A stretch of 64,000 bases of DNA, taken from positions 29,209,590-29,273,589 of the forward strand of contig NC_053153.1 of NCBI RefSeq assembly GCF_016808335.1, in the 5' to 3' direction. Positions 32,477 through 43,632 of the stretch are shown here, piece by piece. How positions within the stretch are numbered: position 1 is the first letter of the stretch; the number at the start of each line of letters is the position of its first letter. Under the pieces are notes generated by a model. The model made no database searches. It saw nothing but the letters and a program-made list of their open reading frames with translations, and was not told the origin of the DNA. The stretch is from Panicum virgatum. Taxonomy: Eukaryota > Streptophyta > Magnoliopsida > Poales > Poaceae. Both the position numbers and the translations under genes were made by a program.

Positions 32477-33905
32477 AGCAACAACAACAAGGCATAATCT
32501 TTTGTCCTAAGCAAATTGGAGTAGGCTAGAGATAAAATTCAAAGAAGCAACAGTTCAGGCATGTTGATAGCTAATCTCCAAACACTCCTATCCAAAACTA
32601 CATCTTTAGAGATGTTCCCAATCTTAAGGTCTCTCTTAACCGACTCGTCCCAAGTTAGTTTAGGTTTAACTCTACCCCTCTTTATATTATCGACCCACTT
32701 TAGAACCCCACTACGCACCGGTGCTTCAGGAAGCCTCTATTGGATATGTCCAAACCATCTCAACTGATGTTGGGTAAGTTTCCCCTCAATTGGTATCACT
32801 CTGATCCTATCATGAATAACTTTATTCTGAACTCTATCCCTCCTTCTGTGCTCACAAAACTACCACAACATCTGCATCTCTAATACGCTCAGTTGCTGGA
32901 CATGTTGTCTTTTTTAGGACAACATCCAATACCATATAGAACTTACCTTTTAGCCTTTATGGCACCCCCTGTGACAGAGGGCGCTAGAAATTTGATGCTA
33001 TTTCAACTAGCCAGTTGAAATCAATGATTTAAATAGCCGGCTATAGCTGAAGATATAGCCGGATATAGCTACTGGGCAGCGTTGCAGCTAAGAGATCGCA
33101 TTTTTAGCCAGGTTGTTAGCTTGACGGCTAATAGCTGCGATTAGCCGGCTATGTCCGCTAAATGGGACTGCTTTTAGCGGCAGCTAAATCAGCCCGCGAG
33201 CCCAAAATTATTGCCTGTGCCTCTGATTCTGAGTAGTAGAGTGCACTATTGCCTCTATCACCCTGTGTCTAGTGTGTCTTGAACTCGTGATAAACTTCAT
33301 GCTGTTAAGTGTCTTGGACTAGAGCCATGTTCTAGTAATGGCTGGGATGTATTCCTGTGAACTGTGTTGTTGCCTTGTTGGTGGTGGTGGTCTGATTATC
33401 AGTTATTTTGTAGTGTATCGCTCTTGTGACTTATGAATTTGTGATGTACTCATATGATGGTCAGGTGTAGGTGTGATGAACTGATGACTGATATGAGTTG
33501 ATGACATGTCAATTGTTATGTCATGTGATCAAGTCCTTGGATGTTTTTACAGTTCCACTAAATGGCTTAGCTGCGGCTATAGCTACTCTTAGCTTTTTCA
33601 AAGACTAATAGCTAAGAGGCTTAGCCCGCTATTTAAAACATTGGCTGAAATTCTATGCCTAACATCTTTATCAATATCGTCATCATTTTCTAGCATCGAT
33701 CCTAAATACGGAAAAGTATCCTTCTGGGCTAGCACTTTCCCATCGAGATTAACTTCTCCATCCTTATGCCTAGCCGCTCTGAAATCACACATCATATACT
33801 CGGACATACTCTATCTTTGTCCTACTAAATCTAAACCCTTTCGACTCTGACTTGCATCTCCACATCTCTAACTTTCTATTAACCCCTATCCTACTCTCGT
33901 CAGCT
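32477..33905 (-). mobile_element. 5'-truncated second RTE copy with a nested hAT element
   Basis: It aligns with the 3' part of the RTE at 22505-25866 from the tail to the FRLSRTKTEYM region, with many stops. A 13 bp target duplication AGAAACACTCAGC flanks it at 32464-32476 and 33906-33918. The tail is an AAC repeat on the plus strand. A hAT element (33022-33643) interrupts it. Confidence 0.88.
33022..33643. mobile_element. Non-autonomous hAT element, 622 bp
   Basis: Ends CAATGATTTAAATAGCCGGC and (inverted) CAATGTTTTAAATAGCGGGC are flanked by 8 bp copies GTTGAAAT (33014-33021) and GCTGAAAT (33644-33651). The other RTE copy has the uninterrupted AGCTGAAATTC at this place, which confirms both ends. 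No coding region. Same family as 42319-43210. Confidence 0.9.
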
Positions 33906-33918
33906 AGAAACACTCAGC

Positions 33919-34520
33919 CCTTGAACATTTTTGCATTTGCGCGTGATTTATAATTCTTCGTATATGTGAACCATACTCAGACAGATTCTGCACGCAGTTC
34001 AGCGCTTGTATGACTAGCTATTGGCGAATAATGACACTGATCACTTATCAGGTCATCTCTGGTTATTTCCTTTTCCTTGCAACTTGCATTGCATAGAATG
34101 CTGTGGACGGATGAACAGGATGGCTGTCCCCTATCAGTTTTAGCCTCACTGTCCTGGTCTCCTGGATGGTTCTTCACTGAATCTGAATGAATCGCCGCAA
34201 CAGGGTTCTCAGTTCAGGTTCTCAGTTTAGTTTCTCAATTTCTTTTAGTACCTGAAAGTAGCTAGAGAAAGCATGCTGCACAAATTAATGCAATGCACTA
34301 AAAGAAACATATCCTTGCAAAGATCTAGAAAAAGATAAATTTAAAAATGAAATGGTTTTAATTTAGATGGACGCCCTGCATTTTGGATTTTTGGGTTCCC
34401 AATTCCCGGTGCAGACTGGGATCGTGGGTGCGAATTCTGACGTACATCATCATCAACTGAGAGAAAAAAAACTAACACTACGAGAGCCTCAAAGGTGCAG
34501 TCACGCAGACAACCAATCGG
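33919..34520. other. Spacer upstream of the MATH-BTB fragment
   Basis: Mixed composition with no recognised gene or repeat. The part just before 34521 does not match the MATH-BTB genes. Confidence 0.4.
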
Positions 34521-34843
34521 CTTCTTCTACGATGACTCGTTGCCAAATACAGACAAAGAAAAGGAAGACGAGGATTTCAATGTCCAGCACCTGCTCGTCG
34601 CAGCCGACAGGTACAGTTTAGAAAGCCTACAATTGATATGCGAAGAGGTACATTGATGTGGGAACAGTGAGCACCATACTGACGCTACTTGACCAATACC
34701 ACTGTCACGGGCCGAAGAAGGCATGCTTTGGTTTCCTCAGCTCGCCGAAAAATCCTAGGGAAGTCATGGCCACTGATGGCTTCGATCATCTGAGCAAAAG
34801 CTTCCCCTCTATCATGGAGCTGATTGCCATGCTCAAAACCTAA
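34521..34843 (+). pseudogene. 3' fragment of a MATH-BTB gene
   Basis: Only the end of the BTB domain and the C-terminal tail remain. The frame reads FFYDDSLPN, then VQHLLVAADRYSLESL, and after a break YIDVGTVSTILTLLDQ-like sequence and the end at a TAA (34841). Compared with 29790-29820, an 11 bp deletion removes the codons between CEE and YIDVG and shifts the frame. The MATH domain and the start of the BTB domain are missing. The homology stops abruptly at 34521, so this is a truncated duplicate of its neighbours. Confidence 0.8.
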
Positions 34844-35227
34844 AGTGACTCGGTGATTGTCAGTGTTTCATGAGCTTCAGAAGAATTCGGGGCTGCTTTT
34901 GTTGGTGCAGAATTTTTGTGCTATGCTATACCAACATGAAGTCATCCAAAATGAAGGGCCATTTTATAAAAGCAAGTTTATTTGGCGAGACCATTCGATC
35001 CAGACGATCAGCCAATCTGTTGGCCATTTGCTTAGTAACAACCTTTTGCAAAATGGATGAACTAGGCTTATTGGCCTAAAATCTTCCACACAAGCAGCAT
35101 CCTCTTTTTTTTGACAGAAGTGTGATGTATGCAGAATTTAACAAATAAAAATTGCCAAACTTTCTGCTCCACACAGCCGACATAGCAGCTATAATGTCCA
35201 CCTTGATTATCTGCTAGCACACTTTAT

Positions 35228-35508
35228 GCAAGTGTCTAGCCAGATTGGTTAGGTGGCCTCATCAGGTCCTGGGTTCGACTCCTGGTGGGACCGAATTTCA
35301 GGCTGAGGTTAAAAAAATCATCTTGCCTGCCAACATGTCAAAGCACATGGAAATAGATCCCGGCTCACCCGGCCCGCTCTCACACGGGTTACGGCGCCCT
35401 GTGTAAGGTGGGTAGGGGTTCAGTGGTTTTCTCGACCTGCGTGAGCGATCTTCTTCTTACATTAATGTCCGGGGGCGGCTTGCCCCTCCCAGATCGAGTT
35501 TTTTTTTT
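35228..35508 (+). mobile_element. tRNA-derived SINE, 281 bp
   Basis: The head carries an RNA polymerase III A-box-like TAGCCAGATTGG (35237-35248) and a B box GGTTCGACTCC (35272-35282). The tail is a T-run after CCAGATCGAG. A 16 bp target duplication TGCTAGCACACTTTAT flanks it (35212-35227 and 35509-35524). It resembles Au-type SINEs of grasses. Confidence 0.9.
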
Positions 35509-36599
35509 TGCTAGCACACTTTATATAACTTCCATGTAAAACTACCAGTTCTAGGAGCTTTACGAACAGATAGAGTTGATAGCTTTCCAAACTGCCAATT
35601 CATCCAGGTTAACAGTGAGCTCCCGATCCTGACTAACTTAGGGGCGGGCCCACCTGGTATTCAACGGTATTCATTGAATACCCAATGTTTTTACAAAGAA
35701 AATCAAGTATACATTGTTATATACATGTATTTCTATTAGAAAAAAAATGAGAAAATGATATTATCTCGGGCTATACCAATCTAGCCCACCTCCTCTCAAA
35801 ATGGGCCCAACAGCTAAAGGCGGCCCACTAGCCAGCCTTCCTCCATCTCCCAAACCCCCAGTCCCATACGGCCACTCTCTATCTCTCCCACATCGCATTG
35901 CTTGTTGCTGCTCTTGCTGGCTGCTCGAACCCAACGTCCCTACCAGGCAGCGGCGGCAGCAGCAGGAGTTAGGGAGCAGCGATAGCAGCTGGAGGCCTTC
36001 GGGCAGGTCTGCCGCAGGCGGCGTTGTCTTGCTGGCGGGCAGGCTTGGCGGAGCGGGCACAGCGTGGGGAGGGCACAGGGCAGCTGGGCAGCAGCGGGCT
36101 GGAGCTGAGGCCAGCCGCAGCTGCCGCGCGGAGAGACGAGAGCGGGGAGCCGGGGCAGCCCGCGCGGCGCGACGCGGCACCAGCGAGCAGTGGTGCAGTG
36201 CAGTGCGGCTCTGTGCACAGGCACGGGCGCACGGCGACGGCAGTACTGCAGCGCAGCTCGCGTGCGCAGCCTCTGCTCAAAATTGGACAATTGCTTAAGG
36301 CAAATTTCCCAATCCCATATTCCTATTTCTGCATATTAGCCCGAGATTTTGTGGAAGTGAGCAGTCAACTTGCATCACTTTAATTTGTGCAATCTTTATG
36401 GGAAAATTGGCTGGAGGACACTCTTCAATGGTGACTTTTGCTCTGGGACACTAAAAAATTTAGTCTTTGCTATAGCACATTCAAATTTTGTGTTTCTTTG
36501 CCATAGCACACTATGGATGGATAGATCAGAACGGTGTTAGCTACGGTAAATAAAGGCCCACATGTCATTGTCTTGAACGTTACCTTCTTCAATGGTGAC

Positions 36600-37048
36600 T
36601 GCCGCGCCGAGCTCACCGCCCCGCCGCCCAACTCCACCCCCCAGCTCGCCGACGGCGTTCCGCGCCCAAGCTCGCCGACGGGAGCGCGCCGCCGACCCGT
36701 CGCGCCCGAGCTCGCTGAGCCACTGCGGTCGGGCCTTCGCCGCGCAGCTCCGCGCCGAGCTCACCGCGCCCGCCGCCTAACTCCGCCCCCGAGCTCGCCG
36801 ACGGGTTCTGCGCCCAAGCTCGCCGACGAGCGAGCGCGCCGCCGACCCGTCGCGCACAAGCTCGCTGAGCCGCTGCCGCCGGGCCTCCGCCGTGCAGCTC
36901 CGCGCCGAGCTCACCGCCCCGCCGCCCAACTCCGCCCCGGCACCGAGCTCGCCGACAGGTTCCGCGCCCAAGCTCGCCGACGAGCGAGCGCGCTGTCGAC
37001 CCATCGCGCCCGAGCTCGCTAAGCCGCTGCCGCCGGGCCTCCGCCGCG
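36600..37048. repeat. Three GC-rich modules of about 150 bp
   Basis: Units start near 36600, 36749 and 36900 with GCGCCGAGCTCACCGC. Each contains GCGCCCAAGCTCGCCGACG and ends before a CCGCCGGGCCTCCGCCG stretch. The third runs straight into the transporter fragment. The repeats probably multiplied a leader or linker segment after capture. Confidence 0.8.
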
Positions 37049-37300
37049 TGATGATGCCCAAGCAGGCGTACGCCGCCATCGACCTCCCGATCCTGGGCCT
37101 GCTCTTCGGCACCATGATGGTCAGCATCTTCCTGGAGCTCGCCGACATGTTCGGCTACCTGGGCAAGGCGCTGGCGTGGCGCAGCCGCGGGAGCAAGGAC
37201 CTGCTGTTTCGCGTCTGCCTCTTGTCCGCGGTGGCCAGCGCGCTCTTCATCGAGGACACCTACTGCGTCGTGCTCTTCATCGAGGATACCTACTGCGACG
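37048..37300 (+). pseudogene. Captured fragment of an Lsi2/ArsB-like efflux transporter
   Basis: Lsi2-type proteins export silicic acid or arsenite across the plasma membrane. The plus strand encodes [33 protein letters not shown] and [18 protein letters not shown], which match the first transmembrane part of this permease family. A 30 bp in-frame tandem duplication (37242-37271 and 37272-37299) repeats LFIEDTYC, where the family has a conserved ND-T-CCVVL stretch. The frame is then lost. Start and remainder of the gene are missing. An ATG at 37048 could start a short peptide, but no function is expected. Confidence 0.7.
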
Positions 37301-37719
37301 GCGCAGGAAGATCACCAGGACCACCAGCCACCAGCGCAGCATCATCATCGAGGACGCGCCAGACGACGGCGAGAAGGGCAAGGACGGGGGCGCAGCGAGG
37401 ATGAGGCCGGCGACGGTGTCTGTAAGGTGGGAGCAGACGGAGGGAACGGCTGGCAAACGGCGATGTGCTCTGGCAAACAAACACAAAATTTGAGTGTGCT
37501 ATAGCAAAGACTAAATTTTTTAGTGTCCTAGAGCAAAAGTCACCATTGAAGAGTGTCCTCTAGCCAATTTTCCCAATCTTTATTATCGAGTAGACCTCTG
37601 GCTATATGATTATATCTACTATGATTTATGTGTGTACTTTAGTCTCTTAATTTTTTTTTGCACCCTTTACAATCTTGAATACCCAAACTCAAAATCCTGG
37701 ACCCGCCCCTGGACTAACT

Positions 37720-38287
37720 CCCAATAGCATACAATAAAAATCAAACATGTTTCTCTCCTTTTGCTCATGATCAGTGATCACCACTCCTTCCTCAGTTGTT
37801 CTCTATGCCTAGCATGTTGACTCGGTGATTATCAGTGTTTCATGCTCGGAGCAATAGCTATGGAGTAAGGCACCTCCTTTAGCATTTGTATACTTTCTTT
37901 TCCGTAAGTCCTATAGTTTGTTCTCTATGCATATTTTCTGTTCCATGAGCCATATGATTTGTTTCATGTGTATATTTTTTACTAATATGTATCTTTTTGT
38001 TCCAATTAAACAATTATTTTGTTTTATTTGAAGCTGTAACGTCTCTATACAGAATGATTTTTTTCTTTAGCGGGAACAATATGTTATAAAATGTGAAACA
38101 TTTTCTCTCGATGTGAACATTTGTTATCTGAATGATTAAGAAGATATTTCACCTTCATAAAAAAAATCTAATAAAATGACATCCAAACATATTTCGTGAC
38201 GGTGTCTGAGCACATTTTTTATTAAAAGAAGAAGCATTTTGGTACAACAGCCCACAAAAGTTTAGGATCGGAGAGGCGAGACGGGGC
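37720..38287. other. AT-rich spacer
   Basis: No gene recognised. It contains runs such as TTTTTTATTAAAAG and repeated TTTGTTCCATG-like words. Confidence 0.4.
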
Positions 38288-38290
38288 TAA

Positions 38291-39238
38291 GAGCATCTCC
38301 AACAGTATCTCCAAATTACACTAGCTAAATTCCATATAACTAACTATTTAGCTAGTTATTTAGATATCCGAAGGGTGGGAAATCCAAAAGCTTATCCATC
38401 TATTCCCTCCTCCACCCCATCCCTTCTCCCGCTGACAAGTAGGCCCCCCAATTCATCTTCCTCCTCGCGAGCACGGCTGCAGCTGGCGCGCGCCGGCGAC
38501 GGGCACCCGGCTGGCGCACGGCGGTACTGCCGAATTGACCTTCTCCGCCGCCACCTTCTCTCCTTCTCTCTCTCTTCCCTCACGCCGCCGCCACCTCCTT
38601 CTCTGCCTGCCTTCTGCGTCAGGAGCACAAGGAAATCCCCTTTCTTCCCCGCGCAGCACACAAGCTCCTCTCTTCTTCTCTCCAATTGAGCTCCTCTCCC
38701 AAATCCATGGCGCCACCCCTTCCTCCAACTCCACGCACAGCAGCTCCCTCTCCAGCACTTCTCCCTCATCTGGCTTCCTTCATCACGGAACACCAGCAGC
38801 AAGCCAACAGCTCACGCCTCCTTCTCCACCCACCAGCAAAGCACCAGTAGCTCCGCGTTGAGACGCTGAGGTCGTCACGCCGCCGCCGGTTCACCCACGC
38901 CGGAAGGGAGCTCGCGCTGGATCGAAGCGAGGGCAAGATGCCCCGGCGCTGAGGTCGCCGGATCCGACGGGGATTCGCGCCGAGAGGGAGCTGCCACGCC
39001 AGGGAGCTCGCGCCTGGGAGGAGGTTGCGCCGAGAGGGAGTTCGAGAGGGCGCGACCTGCGCAAGAAGAAGGGGATGGCGAGCTGGGGAGCCTCTACATG
39101 TTTCGCGAGCGAGGGGGGCGTGCTACCGAGTCGGATAGCGCCGCGATGCACATAGCGAGTCTGTTGGATTCGTTTTTTCAGAGTTTTTCTTCTTTTTTAG
39201 CTAGCCCATCAAAAATACATAGACTGTTGAAGATGCTC
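38291..39238. mobile_element. TIR element of the GAGCATCTCCA family, 948 bp
   Basis: Ends GAGCATCTCCAACAGTATCT and (inverted) GAGCATCTTCAACAGTCTAT. The flanks are TAA on the left and TTA on the right, so the duplication is either TA with a one-base-longer end or a mutated TWA triplet, which leaves Harbinger versus mariner open. The core (38450-39130) is GC- and CT-rich with no recognised protein and may be captured 5' gene sequence. Confidence 0.7.
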
Positions 39239-39709
39239 TTAAAGCTGAAAAAAAATTACATGACATCTAATGCACGACCAAAAGCCAGCACTAGGCCCTG
39301 CAACTGCTTGAAACCAGCCCGAAACCACGCTACGATCTCGTCCTCAACTAGAGATATGAGCTCCTGCAAGCTTCTAGCACGATGGTAGGTTCTCCTGTCA
39401 CATTTCTAGCAAAATAACCAAGAGACGAGGATCACCAACGTGTCAAAACACTTCCTGTCATCCTTTGCACACAACTTTCTCACCCACATGTCCACCAATC
39501 CACATAGTCCGTTGGACCATTGCTTGGCGTTACATGATCCCAACCTAGGCATCGCAAAATAGCAACCTACCAGCAGGTGGGAGATCGCCTCCGGCATCTT
39601 GTTACACTGGGCACAAGAGTCGTACGTCATCCTGCAAGTTGTCGCCTTAGGCTGGCTGGCTGGGCTGCAACTAGACGGCGGGAGCTGGTGTTGGCTGGTT
39701 GTTCCAGCC

Positions 39710-39987
39710 TAGGCCTGATCATTCATCGGGTCGGGCCGGATTCGGGTCGGGTCACTTCGTGTTTCAGGTCAAAAAATGTTGGCCCGCGGCCGACCCGTGA
39801 CATGGTCGGGTCGGGTCGGGTTGGCCCGTGTTTTTGTGTGTAATTTTCAAGTTCTATCGAATTTTTTTGAGTTTCGGATCAAAAATTTCGGCCCGTGCCC
39901 GACCCATCACTTGATCAGGTCGGGTTGGGTTTTTTTCGGGTGGGTCTAGTCGGGTTTATCGGGTCGGGTGGCCCATGATCAGATTTA
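39710..39987. mobile_element. hAT MITE, 278 bp
   Basis: Ends TAGGCCTGATCAT and (inverted) TAAATCTGATCAT are flanked by perfect TTCCAGCC copies (39702-39709 and 39988-39995). The core is full of GGGTCGGG words. Non-coding. Confidence 0.88.
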
Positions 39988-40212
39988 TTCCAGCCCAACC
40001 GGTTCTCCCCAGCTGAATAGGCTATGGCGTTTACGACGTGCCACATTCCAGCAGCGGTCATGATCAGCACCAACAAAATAAAAAACTTGCACTTCTATGG
40101 TGTCCAACTGCCCGAGCTTTGTGCAGAAGCTTCGCCCCTAAGATCGCCTGTCGACCAATGAAAAAGGCATGGTACGCTGAAGAGGTGGAGAACAATTTAT
40201 CAGAGGTCCACC

Positions 40213-40370
40213 TAGGGGTGGTAATGGGCCATGGCCCTAATGGTCTCTTCACAGCCCAATAAAACCCTTAAATTTTTTAGTTCAAAAATACATATGTTTA
40301 TAGCCCGATCCTTTTAGGGCCCGATTCTTAGATTTTCTAGTTCAAAATGTTGGATCCTTTACCACCCCTA
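40213..40370. mobile_element. hAT MITE, 158 bp
   Basis: Ends TAGGGGTGGTAATGGG and (inverted) TAGGGGTGGTAAAGGA are flanked by perfect GGTCCACC copies (40205-40212 and 40371-40378). Non-coding. Its insertion splits the LINE coding region. Confidence 0.95.
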
Positions 40371-40640
40371 GGTCCACCTCCAACGCAGGGTACCTTGGGT
40401 GTTCACAGCCAATTGGACTCCTCTCGTGAGGTCCCAAATTTGCAGGAACTCCAGTATTACCTGCACTGTCAGAGCTCCCCTAATATCGTGCACCCACTGA
40501 TCGGTAGAAAGGGCCTGTGCGACAGTTCGCCTTTTCTTGTGCGTCTTCAATGGCCCAGCCATCTAGCCACTTGTGAGACCAGAAAAGAGGGCGCGTGCCA
40601 TCACCCAGCTCCATGAAAGTTGAAGCTCAAAACATCGCCT

Positions 40641-41650
40641 CGACCAAAGGTTCATTGCTTGTCCGCAGAGTCCACCAAGGCCGCTGTGCATCATCAGTAT
40701 GTCGGAGTTCAACCTGCTAATGGTCAAAATGTGAACCATACCCACACCAAACCATTCCATCACCATCAGAAACCAGCAATTCGATCCAACCCACCCTGCT
40801 GATCCACCTCTTAAAACCAAAATTAAACCGACCCAACTCAAAAAAAATTTACGGCCCAAACTAAACCAGACTGTTTTTCTCCAAACTAAGCCAGACTGTT
40901 TTTCTCCGAACAGTTTCACCCTATTGTCATCGTGGTTTCCAACCATGCATCCTCGTCGCGCACCCCGTCACGCATCCACTACCGGCCTGGCCCGTGCGGC
41001 TGTGCACCGTGCTGCATGCTAGCGAAGAGCTGGCGCAGGAAATCCCTAAGCTCGGCGGACCGGACAGGCAGTAGCGTCTCGATTTGGTGAATGGTGGCAG
41101 CGGTAGTAGCTGTGGTGGTGTCGAGGCCAATCATTTCCACTGGATCAAGCCCATTAGCTAAACCATGGTCCACAAATTGTTTGAACTAGAAATCTAAACT
41201 GATTCCAAACCAAGCCAATCCATTATAGCTACTATCCCAAACTAGACCAGCCCATTAGTCTTTCCAACATATTTCCATCCAAACCATGTAGGCCTAAATA
41301 GAACTAGGAAACCCTGTTTTACACCAAATCACTAGCAGGTTGAGTCGGAGCCAAAGCCACCTCAGGTGTAGAGCGTACCCAAGTGTAGTCTTATTTTAAA
41401 GATCTTGTTTTAAGAAACATAATACAATGAAAATTTAATTTAACTATAATTTATATCTTTCTTGCTAAATTTGAATGATATATCATCACTTTTATTCCAA
41501 CATACATGCAACCAGTTATCTTCGTGTAGACGTGGGGGTGATTACTCCCTCCCTTAAATTGAAGCTCTAGTAGTGTAATGTGACAGCGAGGACCCGTTTT
41601 TTTATGTCTCTTAAAATTTCCAAAACATCTTATTATTTGAGACAGAAAGA
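40641..41650. other. Unassigned repeat-like region
   Basis: It is rich in CCAAACCA- and AAACTAAACCAGACTG-type words, with a direct repeat of CCAGACTGTTTTTCTCC near 40868 and 40890. The block 40927-41173 is less repetitive but matches nothing I know. Probably another decayed element. Confidence 0.4.
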
Positions 41651-41654
41651 GTGC

Positions 41655-41955
41655 ATTGTAATGATTTTCGTCAAAACCCGTGCAAATCACGACAAAAAAG
41701 TCGTCTAAATTCACCCAAAAAATCACACATGTATATGGTATGATGATACACAACACTGTAAAATATATTGTCCAAATTCGACTTCGTTTGTGAGATATAA
41801 AAAATAACAAATTTCTGCTCACAAACAAAATCGATTTTGGACAAGATATTTGACAAGATTGTGTATCATCATATCATATACATATCTGATTTTTTTGGGT
41901 GAATTTAGACGATTTTTTTGCTGTGGTTTGCACAGGTTTTCATGAAGGTTGTGGT
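41655..41955. mobile_element. Foldback MITE, about 300 bp
   Basis: Two arms of about 140 bp are inverted copies of each other, for example GTCGTCTAAATTCACCCAAA near 41701 and its complement near 41915. A short loop separates them. The exact ends and target duplication were not resolved. Confidence 0.75.
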
Positions 41956-42318
41956 TTCCACCGAATACGTTTTCTTTTTTTTTTTCGCACGCCATGTTGC
42001 AAACACATAGATACTTAGTTGCTCTCCTCTACGGCTCTACGTTATTAGTTTTAACAAAGGGGGTGTTACTTTGAGATATGTGTTTTATTTTCTCCAGTCT
42101 AAGCAACACAAATATAAGCTCCAAACTATTTTTTTCTCAAGTCTTAGCAAATACAAATTTAAATCTCAACAGGACAGTTCGAGAAAAAAATCTCAACAGG
42201 ACAAAAGCATCTTGCAATGTAATTTTTCAACAAAAATAATCCATAGTATTTTTTGTCAAATCTAAGCAACATATATACAGTAATATATACCATTGAAAAG
42301 ACAAATCTAAGTATTGAA

Positions 42319-43210
42319 CAAAGTTCTAAATAGTCGGCTATAGCCACTGCTATAGTCTGATATAGCCTTTGGGAGAGGAGAAAACTAGGATATCCATCTC
42401 TTAGCTCTAAATGGGTAAATCCACTAATAGCCGGCTATAGCCGCTAAATTATTGATTATTTAGCTAGATAAATCATATAATTAGTCTTTATTTATTATTA
42501 GTTTAGTAATGAACTTCATCATTTACGAAACTTAGTATTTCATCAACGATATAACGAAGGAAATGAAGCCCAAGACATACTTCAGTCAATGAAATTTTCT
42601 TGATTTCATATTTATATGCAAAATTACTCATAGATTTATGTATGATATTGAAATAGAAATGCATAATTATGAGAAGTTTCTAGAAGATTAGAGAGCATGC
42701 ATGAACCATGGTTACCATGTTTCATGGTGAAATATGAAATACTCTAGAAATTAGATATTTGTATGATTAGATAAGCATGAGGAAAATTCTAAAGTTTGAT
42801 ATTTTGTAAAGTATTGTATAGAAGATGGACACATGGCGAAACCATATGACCCAAAGAGTTCTATAAATAGGGGTGCTCCCCTCCCTCTCTTGTCATACCA
42901 TGGCATAAGTGGTCTCAAGTAGAAGATGGCAAGGTTGCCATGTAGTGTAGTAGTGTCATGGTAGAGTTGCGATATAAAGAGTGCAAGAGTATTGTGTTGT
43001 ACTAAGTTATGATGAATAAAGAGTTGATTTCCCATATAGAGTTGGTGTCTCGTATTAGTGCCTAGGTGAAGGTGTAGGGGCGCCGATTTCTCAACACATG
43101 GTATTTACAGAATTGCTAAATAAGTTAGCTAGGCTATAGCCCGCTATAGTCTTTCATAGCCTCTACAAACACCAACCGCTTAATGCCTTAGCCCGCTATT
43201 TTAAACACTG
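42319..43210. mobile_element. Non-autonomous hAT element, 892 bp
   Basis: Ends CAAAGTTCTAAATAGTCGGC and (inverted) CAGTGTTTAAAATAGCGGGC match the hAT at 33022-33643. Flanks GTATTGAA (42311-42318) and GTATTCAA (43211-43218) form an 8 bp duplication with one mismatch. Subterminal GGCTATAGC words occur at both ends. Non-coding. Confidence 0.88.
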
Positions 43211-43218
43211 GTATTCAA

Positions 43219-43632
43219 TTTGCCTTTATGTCTTTAAATTATTTTGCTCTATTTTGAGAAAAATGGTTGTGGAATCACTCCCACAACTCATTGCATTAAG
43301 TCCTTCAAATTATTGTATTCATTCATATAAAGCAAAAGGAATTAATGAGAAAAAACGAGTTAATATCCGAATGTAGAGAAAAAGGGGAGTAAAAAAAGAA
43401 AGGAAAAGAAAAGAACACACTCCAGTGATCCAGTCCATCTGACTATCTGAGTATCTGACCGTCTCCGTCCCTCCCTCTCCCAGAGAACCCACCCCATCAC
43501 TTTCCCCTCCCCTGGCTCCCAAAATCCCCAATTCACCACTCCACTCGCTTCTCTAAACCCTCATGCACGATCAGCATCGGCGAAGCAGATGGGTCGAGGC
43601 TGATCTCGAGCGAGGGGCGTAAGGGAGAGAGA
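43219..43632 (+). promoter_or_regulatory. Upstream region of the second MATH-BTB gene
   Basis: A TATAAA at 43326 lies about 300 bp before the ATG. A CT-rich leader (43440-43560) follows. Promoter assignment is tentative. Confidence 0.35.

Larger units (their letters stand above)
36400..37574. mobile_element. Pack-MULE with an Lsi2-like gene fragment, 1,175 bp
   Basis: Near-identical inverted arms of about 110 bp start GGGAAAATTGGCTGGAGGAC on the left and GGGAAAATTGGCTAGAGGAC on the right. Perfect 9 bp copies of AATCTTTAT flank it (36391-36399 and 37575-37583). It carries host-derived coding sequence and no transposase. The high arm similarity suggests a young insertion. Confidence 0.93.
35639..37711. 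mobile_element. hAT element, 2,073 bp, containing a Pack-MULE
   Basis: Ends TAGGGGCGGGCCCACC and (inverted) CAGGGGCGGGTCCAGG are flanked by perfect GACTAACT copies (35631-35638 and 37712-37719). An 8 bp duplication and TAGGGG-type ends identify hAT. A GC-rich stretch at about 35790-36290 has no recognised protein. A Mutator-like element is inserted at 36400-37574. Without it the hAT element is about 0.9 kb and non-autonomous. Confidence 0.9.
39300..40640 (-). pseudogene. L1-like LINE C-terminal remnant, cut by two hAT MITEs
   Basis: Three minus-strand pieces join into one C-terminal ORF2 region. 40562-40371 has KKRRTVAQAL, then DIRGALTVQVILEFLQIWDL. 40212-40064 has FSTSSAYHAFFIG. 39630-39406 has CAQCNKMPEAISHLLVGCYF, a zinc-binding motif typical of plant LINE tails, and ends FDTLVILVSW. 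The catalytic part of the reverse transcriptase is absent. The gaps between pieces are the MITEs at 40213-40370 and 39710-39987. Confidence 0.75.

Noticed and set aside
31333..32514. Minus-strand ORF of 393 codons with a hydrophobic N-terminus
   Set aside because: It crosses the RTE border, a tandem duplication and the TIR element in a frame different from the BAHD fragment, so it is a chance frame.
35228..35300. Possible functional tRNA gene
   Set aside because: The A and B boxes belong to a SINE head: a T-run tail and a 16 bp target duplication are present and no cloverleaf with a proper acceptor stem was seen.
40563..41173. Minus-strand ORFs of 127 and 64 codons
   Set aside because: Apart from the first part, which belongs to the LINE, no family could be recognised and the sequence is repeat-like.
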